A stretch of 38,473 bases of DNA from Glycomyces luteolus (lineage in GTDB: Bacteria > Actinomycetota > Actinomycetes > Mycobacteriales > Micromonosporaceae): assembly GCF_027622875.1 (NCBI RefSeq), contig NZ_JAPZVP010000031.1, positions 4,739-43,211 of the forward strand, written 5' to 3'. Below are positions 7,475 through 15,900 of the stretch, piece by piece. The position numbers were made by a program, and so were the translations under genes. A model generated the notes under the pieces. The model was not told the DNA's origin. It made no database searches and saw nothing but the letters and a program-made list of their open reading frames with translations. Position 1 is the stretch's first letter, and each line of letters begins with the position of its first letter.

Positions 7475-8497
7475 ATGCCTATCGCAACACCCGAGGAATA
7501 CAACGAGATGCTCGACCGGGCGAAGGCTGGCTCCTTCGCTTACCCGGCCATCAACGTGACCTCGACTCAGACGCTCAACGCCACGCTGGCCGCGTTCGCC
7601 GAGGCAGAGTCCGACGGCATCGTCCAGGTGTCCACCGGCGGCGCCGAGTACCTGTCCGGGCCGACCATCAAGGACAAGGTGACCGGCGCGGTCGCCCTCG
7701 CGGCCGCCGCCCACGAGATCGCCAAGAACTACCCGGTCAAGGTCGCGCTCCACACCGACCACTGCCCGAAGAACCACCTCGACGGCTTCGTCCGCCCCCT
7801 CCTCGCCATCAGCGAGGAGCGCGTGGCCCGCGGCGAGCTGCCGCTCTTCCAGTCCCACATGTGGGACGGCTCGGCCGTGCCGATGAAGGAGAACCTGGAG
7901 ATCGCCCAGGAGCTCCTCGCCCGCACCGCCAAGGCCAACATCATCCTCGAGATCGAGATCGGCGTCGTCGGCGGCGAAGAGGACGGCGTCGAAGCCGAGA
8001 TCAACGAGAAGCTCTACACCACCGTCGAAGACGGCCTCGCCACCGTCGAAGCGCTCGGCGCCGGCGAGAAGGGCCGCTACATGACGGCCCTGACCTTCGG
8101 CAACGTGCACGGCGTCTACAAGCCGGGCAACGTCCACCTCCGTCCGGAGATCCTCAAGGAGATCCAGGACGCGGTCGGCGCGAAGGTCGGCAAGGACAAG
8201 CCCTTCGACCTGGTCTTCCACGGCGGCTCCGGCTCGACCGCGCAGGAGATCAGCGACGCGGTCGACCACGGCGTCATCAAGATGAACATCGACACCGACG
8301 CCCAGTACGCGTTCACGCGTCCCGTCGTCGACCACATCTTCAAGAACTACGACGGCGTGCTCAAGGTCGAGGGCGAGGTCGGCAACAAGAAGGCCTACGA
8401 CCCGCGCGCCTACGGCAAGCTCGCCGAGGCCGGCATGGCCGCCCGCATCGTCGAGGCCTGCCAGCAGCTCCGCTCGGCCGGCAACAAGATCAAGTAA
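7475..8497 (+). CDS. fbaA: Class II fructose-bisphosphate aldolase
   Basis: A 340-residue zinc-dependent aldolase that interconverts fructose 1,6-bisphosphate with glyceraldehyde 3-phosphate and dihydroxyacetone phosphate. Landmarks are INVTSTQTLNATL near residue 26, VALHTDHCPKNHLDGF (His96 as zinc ligand, Asp95 next to it), LEIEIGVVGGEEDGVE, LTFGNVHGVYKPG, VFHGGSGS and KMNIDTDAQYAFTR, which bind zinc, phosphate and substrate. The length matches the class IIA form of actinobacteria. AAGGAG lies 8 bases before the ATG. It is monocistronic, with a GC-rich hairpin after the stop. Confidence 0.96.
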   Translation: MPIATPEEYNEMLDRAKAGSFAYPAINVTSTQTLNATLAAFAEAESDGIVQVSTGGAEYLSGPTIKDKVTGAVALAAAAHEIAKNYPVKVALHTDHCPKNHLDGFVRPLLAISEERVARGELPLFQSHMWDGSAVPMKENLEIAQELLARTAKANIILEIEIGVVGGEEDGVEAEINEKLYTTVEDGLATVEALGAGEKGRYMTALTFGNVHGVYKPGNVHLRPEILKEIQDAVGAKVGKDKPFDLVFHGGSGSTAQEISDAVDHGVIKMNIDTDAQYAFTRPVVDHIFKNYDGVLKVEGEVGNKKAYDPRAYGKLAEAGMAARIVEACQQLRSAGNKIK

Positions 8498-8518
8498 GCA
8501 ACCGCCGCAAGGCGAAAG

Positions 8519-8548
8519 AAGGGCCCGGCCGATTTCGGCCGGGCCCTT
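8519..8548 (+). terminator. Terminator after fbaA
   Basis: A 14-base stem (AAGGGCCCGGCCGA paired with TCGGCCGGGCCCTT) with a two-base loop begins 21 bases after the fbaA stop. Confidence 0.8.
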
Positions 8549-8659
8549 TCGGCGTCCCTGGGGGCCGGTCACGCTTCCGGGTTAGGCAGTTTCGGCTTCC
8601 CCGAGCGCTCGTTACCTTGGCATGCTCGTACCTGTCCCCGTGCATTGCGAAGGAGGCCT

Positions 8660-8707
8660 GCAAAGCATCAGGCCCCATAGCGAAAGCCGCGGGGCCCGAT
8701 GCTTTGC
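8660..8707 (-). terminator. Terminator after the alpha-glucosidase gene
   Basis: The arms GCAAAGCATCAGGCCCC and GGGGCCCGATGCTTTGC pair over 17 bases with one mismatch around a 14-base loop. The hairpin begins eight bases beyond the end of the minus-strand GH13 gene. Confidence 0.75.
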
Positions 8708-8714
8708 GTACCCG

Positions 8715-10274
8715 CTACTTGGCGAACCAGACCGTGGACCCTGCGGGAAGGGCGCCGTTCTCCAGCGGGGTGCTGGCGAGGAGGACCTCGGTGCCGTAGG
8801 CGGCGACCGGGACCGGTTCGTCGCTGAAGTTGACGACGCAGACGAGCGCGCCGTTGTCGAACGCGAACGCGTCGTCGCCGGGGTCGGCGAGCCAGGTGAG
8901 GCCGGTGACCTCGGCGCGCAAGGTCTTGCGGAGGGTGATCGCGGCGCGGTAGAACTCCAGCGTGGAGCCGTCGGTGCCGTCCTCGGCCTCGACCGAGAGT
9001 TCGGACCATTCGGCGGGCTGCGGGAGCCAGGAGGCGCCCGTGCCGAAGCCGAGCGATTCGCCGTCGCGGGTCCACGGGAGCGGGACGCGGCAGCCGTCGC
9101 GGCCGATCTGCTCGCCGTTGGTGCGGAAGAACGTGGGGTCCTCGCGGACTTCGGCGGGGAGGTCGAGGACTTCGTTCAGGCCGAGCTCTTCGCCCTGGTA
9201 GACGTAGACGACGCCGGGGAGCGAGAGCAGCAGCTGCGTTGCGGCCTTGGCGCGGGCGAGGCCCGCTTCGCCGCCGCCGTAGCGGGTGACGTGGCGCTGC
9301 ACGTCGTGGTTGGAGAGCACCCAGGTGCAGGGCGCGCCGACGCCGGCGTTGTTCGCGATCTCCGCGTCGATGGCCTTGCGGAAGTCGGCGGCTTTGAACG
9401 GCGCGAGCACGAGGTCGAAGTTGAACGCCTGGTGGAGTTCGTCGGGGCGCAGGTAGAGGGCGCGGCGTTCGGCGGAGTCGGTCCACGCTTCGGCGACGAA
9501 GATCCGGTCGCCTTCGTACTCCTCGATGATGGGGCGCCAGGTGCGGTAGATGTCGTGGACGCCGTCCTGGTCGAAGAACGGGGCGAGGGTCGTGCCGATC
9601 ATCTCGATCGTGCCGTCGCCGCCGGTGTCGGGCAGGCCTTCGGCCTTGACCATGCCGTGCGCGACGTCGATGCGGAAGCCGTCGACGCCGCGGTCGAGCC
9701 AGAACCGCAGGATCGACTGGAATTCCTCGTGGACCTCGGGGTTCTCCCAGTTCAGGTCCGGCTGGGTCGAGTCGAAGAGGTGCAGGTACCACTGCTTGCC
9801 GTCGTCGGTCTTCGTCCACGCCGGGCCGCCGAAGATCGACTGCCAGTTGTTCGGCGGCGTGTCGGGGTGCGCGGGGTCGACGTCGCGGAACCAGTAGCGG
9901 GCGCGTTCGGGCGAACCCGGGCCCGCGGCGAGCGCGGCCTTGAACCAGGCGTGTTCGGAGGAGGTGTGGTTGGGGACGAGGTCGGCGATGAGGCGGATGC
10001 CGTGGGCGTGGGCGGTTTCGAGCATGCGATCGAAATCGTCGAGGTCGCCGAAGCGGGGTTCGATGGCCCGGTAGTCCGAGACGTCGTAGCCGGCGTCGTT
10101 CTGGGGGGAGGCGAAGAACGGCGAGAGCCAGATGGCGTCGACGCCGAGCCGGGCGAGGTAGGGGATGCGGGAGCGGATGCCCTCGAGGTCGCCCATGCCG
10201 TCGCCGTTCGCGTCGGCGAAGGAGCGCGGATACACCTGGTAGATGACCGCGTCGCGCCACCAGAGTTCACTCAT
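8715..10274 (-). CDS. GH13 alpha-glucosidase (maltodextrin hydrolysis)
   Basis: A 519-residue intracellular GH13 enzyme without signal peptide. It starts WWRDAVIYQVYPRSFADANGD, typical of alpha-glucosidases and oligo-1,6-glucosidases. Conserved region I is DLVPNHTS (about 98-105). The catalytic residues are Asp203 (DGFRIDVAHG), Glu262 (FVAEAW) and the transition-state Asp324 (LSNHDVQR). The calcium-type loop DANGDGMGDLEGI is present. It hydrolyses imported maltose or maltodextrins to glucose; bond specificity is not certain from sequence. It lies 14 bases downstream of the LacI regulator gene in the same operon and diverges from malEFG, so import and hydrolysis are linked. The C-terminus ends in a short beta domain, as usual. 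Confidence 0.92.
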   Translation of the reverse strand: MSELWWRDAVIYQVYPRSFADANGDGMGDLEGIRSRIPYLARLGVDAIWLSPFFASPQNDAGYDVSDYRAIEPRFGDLDDFDRMLETAHAHGIRLIADLVPNHTSSEHAWFKAALAAGPGSPERARYWFRDVDPAHPDTPPNNWQSIFGGPAWTKTDDGKQWYLHLFDSTQPDLNWENPEVHEEFQSILRFWLDRGVDGFRIDVAHGMVKAEGLPDTGGDGTIEMIGTTLAPFFDQDGVHDIYRTWRPIIEEYEGDRIFVAEAWTDSAERRALYLRPDELHQAFNFDLVLAPFKAADFRKAIDAEIANNAGVGAPCTWVLSNHDVQRHVTRYGGGEAGLARAKAATQLLLSLPGVVYVYQGEELGLNEVLDLPAEVREDPTFFRTNGEQIGRDGCRVPLPWTRDGESLGFGTGASWLPQPAEWSELSVEAEDGTDGSTLEFYRAAITLRKTLRAEVTGLTWLADPGDDAFAFDNGALVCVVNFSDEPVPVAAYGTEVLLASTPLENGALPAGSTVWFAK

Positions 10275-10288
10275 CGGTGCAATGCCTT

Positions 10289-11287
10289 TCAGTCTTGGGG
10301 TGCCGCACCGGTGGAACCGCGTACGACGAGTTCGGGTCGGAAGAGGTATTCCGAGTTCGGCGTGGGTTGCCCGGCGATCTCGTCGAGCAGGGCCCGTGCG
10401 GCGGCGGTGGCGATGTCGCGCACCGGTTGCCGCACGGTCGTGAGCGGGGGGTTGGTGTGGGCGATGAGGGGGGAGTCGTCGTAGCCGACGACGGAGAAGT
10501 CGGCGGGGACGTTGAGGCCGCGTTCTTCGGCGGCGCGGATGGCGCCGAGGGCCATCATGTCGGAGCCGCAGACGACGGCTGTGGCGCCGCGGTCGATGAG
10601 GCGTGAGGCGGCGGCGTGGCCGCCCTGCTCGCCGAAGAGGGTGAGTTCGATGAGTTCGGGGCCGACGTGCTGCATGGCGGCGCGGTAGCCGGAGATCTTG
10701 CGGCGGACGGGCCAGTACCGGTCGGGGCCGGAGACGAGGCCGATCCTGGTGTGGCCGAGTCCGGCGAGGTGTTCGACGGCGATGCGGGCGGCGACGTTGT
10801 CGTCGCAGGAGAAGGACGCGGCTTCGACGCCTTCGGGGTGGCCGGTCACGAAGGCGACGGGCAGGCGCTTGTCCTTGAGCTCCTGGTAGCGCTCGGTGCT
10901 GGCGGTCGTGTCGGCGTGGAGGCCGGAGACGAAGATGATGCCGGCCACGGCCCTTTCGCGGAGCATCTCCACGAATTCGTCCTCGGAGACGCCGCCCGGC
11001 GTCTGGGTGCAGAGGACGGGGGTGTAGCCGGACCCGGCGAGCACATTGGAGATCGTCTGCGCGTAGAGCGGGAAGATCGGGTTCTCCAGTTCGGGCACGA
11101 CGAGGCCGATGAGGCCGATCGCGTGCTTGCGCAATGCCGGGGGGCGTTCGTATCCGAGCACGTCGAGGGCAGTGAGGACGGACTGTCGGGTCTGCTGACC
11201 GACGCCGGGTTTGTCGTTGAGGACCCGGGACACCGTTGCCTCACTGACCCCGGCCTGCCGGGCGATGTCAGAGAGTCGAAGCCGCAT
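10289..11287 (-). CDS. malR: LacI family repressor of the maltose locus
   Basis: A 332-residue LacI/GalR regulator. The N-terminal helix-turn-helix reads RLSDIARQAGVSEATVSRVL, followed by the hinge region NDKPGVGQQTRQSVLTALDVLGYERP. The effector domain starts IGLIGLVVPELENPIFP and includes FVTGHPEGVEAASFSCDDN and SVVGYDDSPLIAHTNPPLTTVRQP, all typical. It diverges from malE and precedes the alpha-glucosidase gene with a 14-base gap, the same arrangement as malR next to malEFG in Streptomyces. It is expected to repress both transcripts until maltose or maltodextrin is present; the name malR rests on this context. The intergenic region holds palindromes suited to a LacI-type protein. Confidence 0.9.
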   Translation of the reverse strand: MRLRLSDIARQAGVSEATVSRVLNDKPGVGQQTRQSVLTALDVLGYERPPALRKHAIGLIGLVVPELENPIFPLYAQTISNVLAGSGYTPVLCTQTPGGVSEDEFVEMLRERAVAGIIFVSGLHADTTASTERYQELKDKRLPVAFVTGHPEGVEAASFSCDDNVAARIAVEHLAGLGHTRIGLVSGPDRYWPVRRKISGYRAAMQHVGPELIELTLFGEQGGHAAASRLIDRGATAVVCGSDMMALGAIRAAEERGLNVPADFSVVGYDDSPLIAHTNPPLTTVRQPVRDIATAAARALLDEIAGQPTPNSEYLFRPELVVRGSTGAAPQD

Positions 11288-11309
11288 GATGACAGCGTAG
11301 CCTATCTGA

Positions 11310-11360
11310 AATTTGGCAACAGTTTGGTTGCAAGGGTTTCCTGTTTCTGAAACATCTTGC
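11310..11360. promoter_or_regulatory. Probable MalR operator region
   Basis: The 153-base gap between the divergent malR and malE genes holds a perfect 13-base palindrome TGTTTCTGAAACA at 11342-11354, nested in a GCAAG...CTTGC repeat (11330-11360). A second inverted repeat GCAAC-N6-GTTGC lies just upstream. This AT-richer spot is where promoters for both directions would sit. Confidence 0.6.
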
Positions 11361-11440
11361 TAACCTTCGAGGAAGTTCGGGGCGCGAGCCCCCGGTCACC
11401 GGCCCCCGCCCCGGGGCCCCTCAACGAAGAGAGAACAGAC

Positions 11441-12676
11441 ATGCGTAGAAGGACCCTGGGTATCACCGCCGTCTCGGCCGCCGCTCTCGGCGCGGTCGCC
11501 GCCTGCGGTTCGGACGACGGCGACTCGACCGGCGGCGACGCCGCCGAGTTCTCCGGCGAACTGGTCATCTGGGCCGACGAGACCCGCACCCCCGTCCTCA
11601 AGGAGTTCGTGAAGAACTTCGAGCAGGAGGTCGGCGTCAAGGTCACCGTCGAAGAGCACGTCGAGACCCTCCGCGAGGACTACCTCACCGCGACCGAGCA
11701 GGGCCAGGGCCCCGACATCGTCGTGGGCGCGCACGACTGGGCCGGGCAGTACGCCGGCGCCGGCGCCGTCGCCCCCATCACCCTCACCGCCGACCAGCAG
11801 GCCGCCCTCAACGAAGCCGCCGTCAAGGCCTTCACGGTCGACGGCAACGTCTACGGCGTCCCCTACGCGCTCGAGAACCTGGGCCTCATCCGCAACACCG
11901 ATCTCGCCCCCGAGGCCCCCGCCACCTTCGAAGAGCTCGTCGCCGCAGGCCAGGCCGCCGGCACCGACGAGGTCCTCATGATGGAGGTCAGCGTCAACGG
12001 CAACGCCTACAACGCCTACCCGCTGTTCTCCTCCATGGGCGGCTACCTCTTCAAGGACGACGGCACCGGCACCCTCGACCCGACCGACGTCGGCGTCGAC
12101 TCCCCCGGCGGCGTCGCCGCGTTCGAGAAGTTCGCCGAGCTCGGCTCAGCGGGCGTCCTCAAGACCACCTACGACGCCACCAACTGCACGCCGTTCTTCG
12201 TCGACGGCAAGACCGCGTTCCTCATCTCCGGCCCGTGGGCCCTCACCGACGTCCAGGGCGCCGGCCTCAACTACGAGGTCACCGCCATCCCCGGCTTCGA
12301 GGGCCAGGGCCCGGCCGCGCCGTTCCTCGGCGTCCAGGGCTTCTACGTCTCCGCCAAGGCCAAGAACGCCGTGTTCGCGCAGGAGTTCGTCTCCAACTAC
12401 GTGCTCACCGAGGACCTCCAGCTCAAGCTCGCCGAAGCCGGCGGCCGCGTCCCCGCGCTCACCGCCGCCGCCGAGGCCTACACCGCCGGGAACGTCGACG
12501 CCCAAGGCTTCGCCGCCGCCGGCGAGAACGCCGTCCCGATGCCGAACATCCCCGCGATGGACGCCGTCTGGGAGCCCTTCGGCCGCGCCGAAGCCGACGC
12601 GATCGACGGCGCCTCCACCGGGGCCGAAGCCGCCGCCACCGCCGCGCAGACCATCCGCGACGCCGTCGGCGCCTAG
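11441..12676 (+). CDS. malE: Maltose/maltodextrin-binding lipoprotein
   Basis: A 411-residue extracellular solute-binding protein. The signal peptide has a basic start (MRRRTLGITA), a hydrophobic core and a lipobox VAAC with Cys22 as the lipidated residue, so it is anchored to the outer face of the membrane. The mature part begins with a low-complexity linker, then SGELVIWADETRTPVLKEF, GPDIVVGAHDWAGQYAGAG and YGVPYALENLGLIRN, close to the MalE pattern including the YGVPYAxE segment. The start at 11441 was chosen because the in-frame ATG at 11357 adds a segment that would precede the signal peptide. It is the first gene of malEFG, divergent from the LacI repressor. Confidence 0.92.
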   Translation: MRRRTLGITAVSAAALGAVAACGSDDGDSTGGDAAEFSGELVIWADETRTPVLKEFVKNFEQEVGVKVTVEEHVETLREDYLTATEQGQGPDIVVGAHDWAGQYAGAGAVAPITLTADQQAALNEAAVKAFTVDGNVYGVPYALENLGLIRNTDLAPEAPATFEELVAAGQAAGTDEVLMMEVSVNGNAYNAYPLFSSMGGYLFKDDGTGTLDPTDVGVDSPGGVAAFEKFAELGSAGVLKTTYDATNCTPFFVDGKTAFLISGPWALTDVQGAGLNYEVTAIPGFEGQGPAAPFLGVQGFYVSAKAKNAVFAQEFVSNYVLTEDLQLKLAEAGGRVPALTAAAEAYTAGNVDAQGFAAAGENAVPMPNIPAMDAVWEPFGRAEADAIDGASTGAEAAATAAQTIRDAVGA

Positions 12677-12714
12677 CCCGGTAACCCGCAGACGAGCGAA
12701 GGAACGAACACACG

Positions 12715-14262
12715 GTGCTCGAACAACGTTCCCGGACGGCCGGCTCCGCCACCGCCGCGGGCCTGATCATCAAGATCGCGGTACTCGCGGTGGTCGCCGC
12801 GCTGGCCGTCTGGGCGGCGTTGCCGCTCATCGCGGCCGAGGCCTGGTGGGGCCTCGCGCTGGAGGCGGCCATCGTGGCCGTCGTCTTCTACGTCTACCTG
12901 CAGCGCCGGGCGATCCAGCTCAAATACCTGATCCCCGGCACGCTGCTGCTCATCGCCTTCCAGATCCTCCCCGTCATCCTCACGATCGGGACCTCGTTCT
13001 CCAACTACGGGGACGGGCACCGCGTCGACAAGGACCAGGCGGTCGAGGCCATCATCGCCGCGGGCGTCCAGCAGACCCCCGGCGGCGCCACCTACCGCCT
13101 CTCCGTCGGCGAATCCGCCTCCGGCGAACTCACCCTGCTCCTGACCGACGCCGCCGACGGCTCCACCTGGGCCGGAACGGAAGCGGGCCTCACCGAGCTC
13201 CCCGATGCCACCGTCGACGGCACCGGCCGCATCACCGCCGCCCCCGGCTACGACGTATGGGACCTCGCCGAACTCAACGAGCGCCAAGCCGAACTCGCCG
13301 CCCTCGCCGTCCCCACAGGCGAGGAGTCCGGCATCAAAGTGCAGGGCCTCTCCGCGTTCGAAGGCACCTCCACCCGCTCCTACGACGACGCCTGCGACTG
13401 CATCACCGACGCTGAGACCGGCACCGTCTGGTACGCCGACAACGAGGCGGGCAGCTTCCTCACCGAAGACGGCGAACCCGCCCTCGTCGGCTGGCGCGTC
13501 AACATCGGCGCCGACAACTACACCGCGGTCCTGACCGACCCCGACATCCGCGGCCCGTTCCTCGGCATCTTCACCTGGAACATCCTCTTCGCCGCCGGAT
13601 CCGTCCTCCTCACCTTCGCCATCGGACTCGGCACCGCCATGGCCCTCAACAAGCCGTCCATGCGGGGCACGAAGGTCTACCGGACGCTGATGATCCTCCC
13701 GTACGCCATGCCGTCCTTCGCGATGCTGCTCGTGTGGGCGCAGATGTTCAACCGCGACTTCGGGCTCGTCAACGACCTGTTCAACCTCGACGTCAACTGG
13801 TACGGCGGCACCTGGTCGGCCAGGGCGATGGTCCTCATCGCCAACACCTGGCTCGGCTGGCCCTACATGTTCCTCATCTGCCTCGGCGCGCTCCAAGCCC
13901 TGCCCTCGGACTCGCTCGAAGCCGCGAAGATCGACGGCGCCACCGGGGTGACCGCCTTCCGCAAGATCACCCTGCCGCTGCTCCTCATCGCCCTGACACC
14001 GCTGCTGATCTCCTCGTTCGCGTTCAACTTCAACAACTTCAACGCGATCGAACTGCTCTCCGGCGGCAGCCCCTTCCGAGCCGGCGACGCCGTCGGCGGC
14101 ACCGACCTCCTCATCACGTACGCGTTCCGCCAGGCCTTCGGCGCCACCACCGCCGACTACGGCTTCGCCAGCGCGATCAGCGTGTTCATCTTCCTCATCG
14201 TCGCCACGATGTCGGCGGTCATGTTCCGCTTCACCCGCAACCAGGAGGACGTGTACTCATGA
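12715..14262 (+). CDS. malF: Maltose ABC transporter permease, MalF type
   Basis: A 515-residue inner-membrane permease with a GTG start. Two or three N-terminal helices are followed by a large extracytoplasmic insertion (about residues 100-275, with CDCITD and repeated acidic stretches), a feature of MalF that contacts the binding protein. The core permease then follows with GPFLGIFTWNILFA and the cytoplasmic EAA loop at about 400-418 (SLEAAKIDGATGVTAFRKI), which docks the ATPase. It is 38 bases after malE and its TGA overlaps the malG start as ATGA. No ATPase gene is present in this operon, so a shared MsiK-type ATPase is expected elsewhere. Confidence 0.93.
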   Translation: MLEQRSRTAGSATAAGLIIKIAVLAVVAALAVWAALPLIAAEAWWGLALEAAIVAVVFYVYLQRRAIQLKYLIPGTLLLIAFQILPVILTIGTSFSNYGDGHRVDKDQAVEAIIAAGVQQTPGGATYRLSVGESASGELTLLLTDAADGSTWAGTEAGLTELPDATVDGTGRITAAPGYDVWDLAELNERQAELAALAVPTGEESGIKVQGLSAFEGTSTRSYDDACDCITDAETGTVWYADNEAGSFLTEDGEPALVGWRVNIGADNYTAVLTDPDIRGPFLGIFTWNILFAAGSVLLTFAIGLGTAMALNKPSMRGTKVYRTLMILPYAMPSFAMLLVWAQMFNRDFGLVNDLFNLDVNWYGGTWSARAMVLIANTWLGWPYMFLICLGALQALPSDSLEAAKIDGATGVTAFRKITLPLLLIALTPLLISSFAFNFNNFNAIELLSGGSPFRAGDAVGGTDLLITYAFRQAFGATTADYGFASAISVFIFLIVATMSAVMFRFTRNQEDVYS

Positions 14263-15188
14263 CGGTGTCCCAAGTGCGCGAAAAGCCCGTCGCGAAGCCC
14301 GCGGTTCCGGTGCGGCGCAACGGGAAGCGCCCGTTCGCGAAGTGGGTCGGCGAGTTCGGCTGGCGGCATCTGGTCGCGGTCCTGGTGCTGGTGTTCGGGC
14401 TGGTGCCGATCGTGTACGTGGTCTCGGCGGCGTTCAATCCGAACGGGACGCTGTCGTCGACGAGTCTGCTGCCGACGTCGTTCGGGTTCGGGAATTTCAA
14501 GAAGCTGTTCACCGATCCGAACGTCCCGTTCGGACGGTGGTTCTTGAATTCGATCGTGATCGCGGTTCCGGCGGCGTTCATCTCGATCTTCATCTCCTCG
14601 CTCGCGGCGTACGCGTTCAGCCGGTTCCGGTTCAGGGGGCGGCGGCCGATGCTGCTGTTCCTGCTGCTGATCCAGATGTTCCCGGCGTTCCTGGCGGTGG
14701 TGGCGCTGTATCTGATCTTCGGGTCGATCGGCGAGTTCTATCCGGTGGCGGGCCTGAACACGAAGCTCGGGTTGATGCTCGTGTACATGGGTGGGGCGCT
14801 CGGGGTTTCGACGTGGTTGATGAAGGGGTTCTTCGACACGATTCCGAAGGAGCTCGACGAGGCGGCGACGATCGACGGGGCGACGCATGCGCAGATCTTC
14901 TTCGGGATGATCCTGCCGCTGGCGGCGCCGATCATCGCGATCTCGGGGATCCTGGCGTTCGTGGGGACGATGAACGATTTCATCCTGGCGTCGCTGTTCC
15001 TCACGGACCGGCCGGAGATGACGTTGGCCGTGGGGTTGAAGACGCTGACGGCTGACAATTCGCCGGCGAGCTATTTCGGGATCTTCGCGGCGGGGACGCT
15101 GCTGACGTCGGTGCTCACCGTTGCGGTGTTCATGAGTCTGCAGCGCTATATCGTGTCCGGTCTGACCGGCGGGGCAGTGAAGGGTTAA
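14259..15188 (+). CDS. malG: Maltose ABC transporter permease, MalG type
   Basis: A 309-residue permease with six predicted membrane helices. The cytoplasmic N-terminus is basic, the first helix is VAVLVLVFGLVPIVYVVSAAF, and the EAA loop is at about 198-216 (ELDEAATIDGATHAQIFFGM). The ending QRYIVSGLTGGAVKG is the MalG C-terminal tail, which in the E. coli transporter reaches the ATPase interface. The ATG at 14259 overlaps the malF stop. Third codon positions favour G (GCG, GGG, CTG) much more than malE and malF, which favour C. The start within the longer open frame was chosen from the ATGA overlap and the start of protein similarity. Confidence 0.93.
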   Translation: MTVSQVREKPVAKPAVPVRRNGKRPFAKWVGEFGWRHLVAVLVLVFGLVPIVYVVSAAFNPNGTLSSTSLLPTSFGFGNFKKLFTDPNVPFGRWFLNSIVIAVPAAFISIFISSLAAYAFSRFRFRGRRPMLLFLLLIQMFPAFLAVVALYLIFGSIGEFYPVAGLNTKLGLMLVYMGGALGVSTWLMKGFFDTIPKELDEAATIDGATHAQIFFGMILPLAAPIIAISGILAFVGTMNDFILASLFLTDRPEMTLAVGLKTLTADNSPASYFGIFAAGTLLTSVLTVAVFMSLQRYIVSGLTGGAVKG

Positions 15189-15272
15189 GACGCAAGACCA
15201 CTGCTCGACACGGAAATCCTGTCCGCTGCGCGCTTTTTTGGCTCGCAGGCGCCGCCGAGGCGGGGCAGGTGG

Positions 15273-15323
15273 GCGAAGGCCCGGGTCAAGGAGAGCCTCC
15301 CTCTCCGAGGTCCGGGCCTTCGC
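15273..15323 (+). terminator. Terminator after malEFG
   Basis: The arms GCGAAGGCCCGG and CCGGGCCTTCGC form an outer 12-base stem, with an inner GGAGAG/CTCTCC stem. It lies about 85 bases after the malG stop and before the next promoter region. Confidence 0.7.
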
Positions 15324-15368
15324 GCTTCGGGGGTGGAAGTGTCGGGATTCCGACGATGGACTTCGGAT

Positions 15369-15407
15369 TTCACTGAACGTGAATTCCTTGATGCTCTCGG
15401 TGATAAT
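15369..15407 (+). promoter_or_regulatory. Possible promoter and operator of the lactococcin-972-like gene
   Basis: A GATAAT -10 candidate lies at 15402-15407 in a less GC-rich patch. A TTCAC-N5-GTGAA inverted repeat at 15369-15383 overlaps the place of the -35 element, so a regulator could act there. The -35 itself is poor. Confidence 0.35.
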
Positions 15408-15474
15408 TTCGATCGGCTTGCGCCGCAACGGCGAACGTCAGCAGTCAGACACCCGATCGCAAGGAGATCGCGCA

Positions 15475-15819
15475 ATGCAGCGCACAATACGAAGCGTCCT
15501 GGTGGTCCTCGCGGCCGCGACCATGCTCGTCACCGGAACCGCGACGACCGCTCAGGCGGCTCCGGGGTTCGTTCAGGAGAGCGTGACGTGCCAGGACATC
15601 GGCGGCGGCACGTGGTGCCAGGGGACCGCGTCGGGGTCGGAGTGGTGGTCGACGAAGTGCATCTCGAACTACTACCACCCGACGCAGCGGCACAGTTCTA
15701 CGGCGATCATCGGCGGCGACACCCAGCGGGGCATCGCCGAGGCCGGTCAATGGTCGTACGCCACCGCTGAGGCGGGGTCGGCGCACACCTGTTACACGAA
15801 GTACAACCCGGACGCGTAG
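15475..15819 (+). CDS. Secreted lactococcin-972-like bacteriocin family peptide
   Basis: A 114-residue precursor with a Sec signal peptide (MQRTIRSVLVVLAAATMLVT, likely cut after Ala28 in TTAQA) and a mature peptide of about 86 residues. The mature part has the lactococcin 972 family layout: GGGTW near 43-47, then a Ser/Trp-rich stretch, SNYYHPTQRHSSTAII at 64-79, and GQWSYATA at 91-98. Lactococcin 972 blocks septum formation by binding lipid II in Lactococcus. Unlike that peptide, this one has four cysteines (39, 48, 62, 106), which could form two disulfides. AAGGAG precedes the ATG by 8 bases and a perfect hairpin follows. The usual neighbouring immunity membrane protein and ABC genes are not here, so toxin activity is unproven. 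Confidence 0.75.
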   Translation: MQRTIRSVLVVLAAATMLVTGTATTAQAAPGFVQESVTCQDIGGGTWCQGTASGSEWWSTKCISNYYHPTQRHSSTAIIGGDTQRGIAEAGQWSYATAEAGSAHTCYTKYNPDA

Positions 15820-15824
15820 TCGGC

Positions 15825-15852
15825 GGGCCGCGATCCGGAAGGATCGCGGCCC
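15825..15852. terminator. Terminator after the lactococcin-972-like gene
   Basis: A perfect 12-base stem (GGGCCGCGATCC / GGATCGCGGCCC) with a GGAA loop lies six bases after the stop. It is shared with the convergent WXG100 gene. Confidence 0.85.
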
Positions 15853-15900
15853 GTTGTTCGCGGATCGCGGGTGCCGCGCCTTTCGGCGGGGGGCCGGTCG

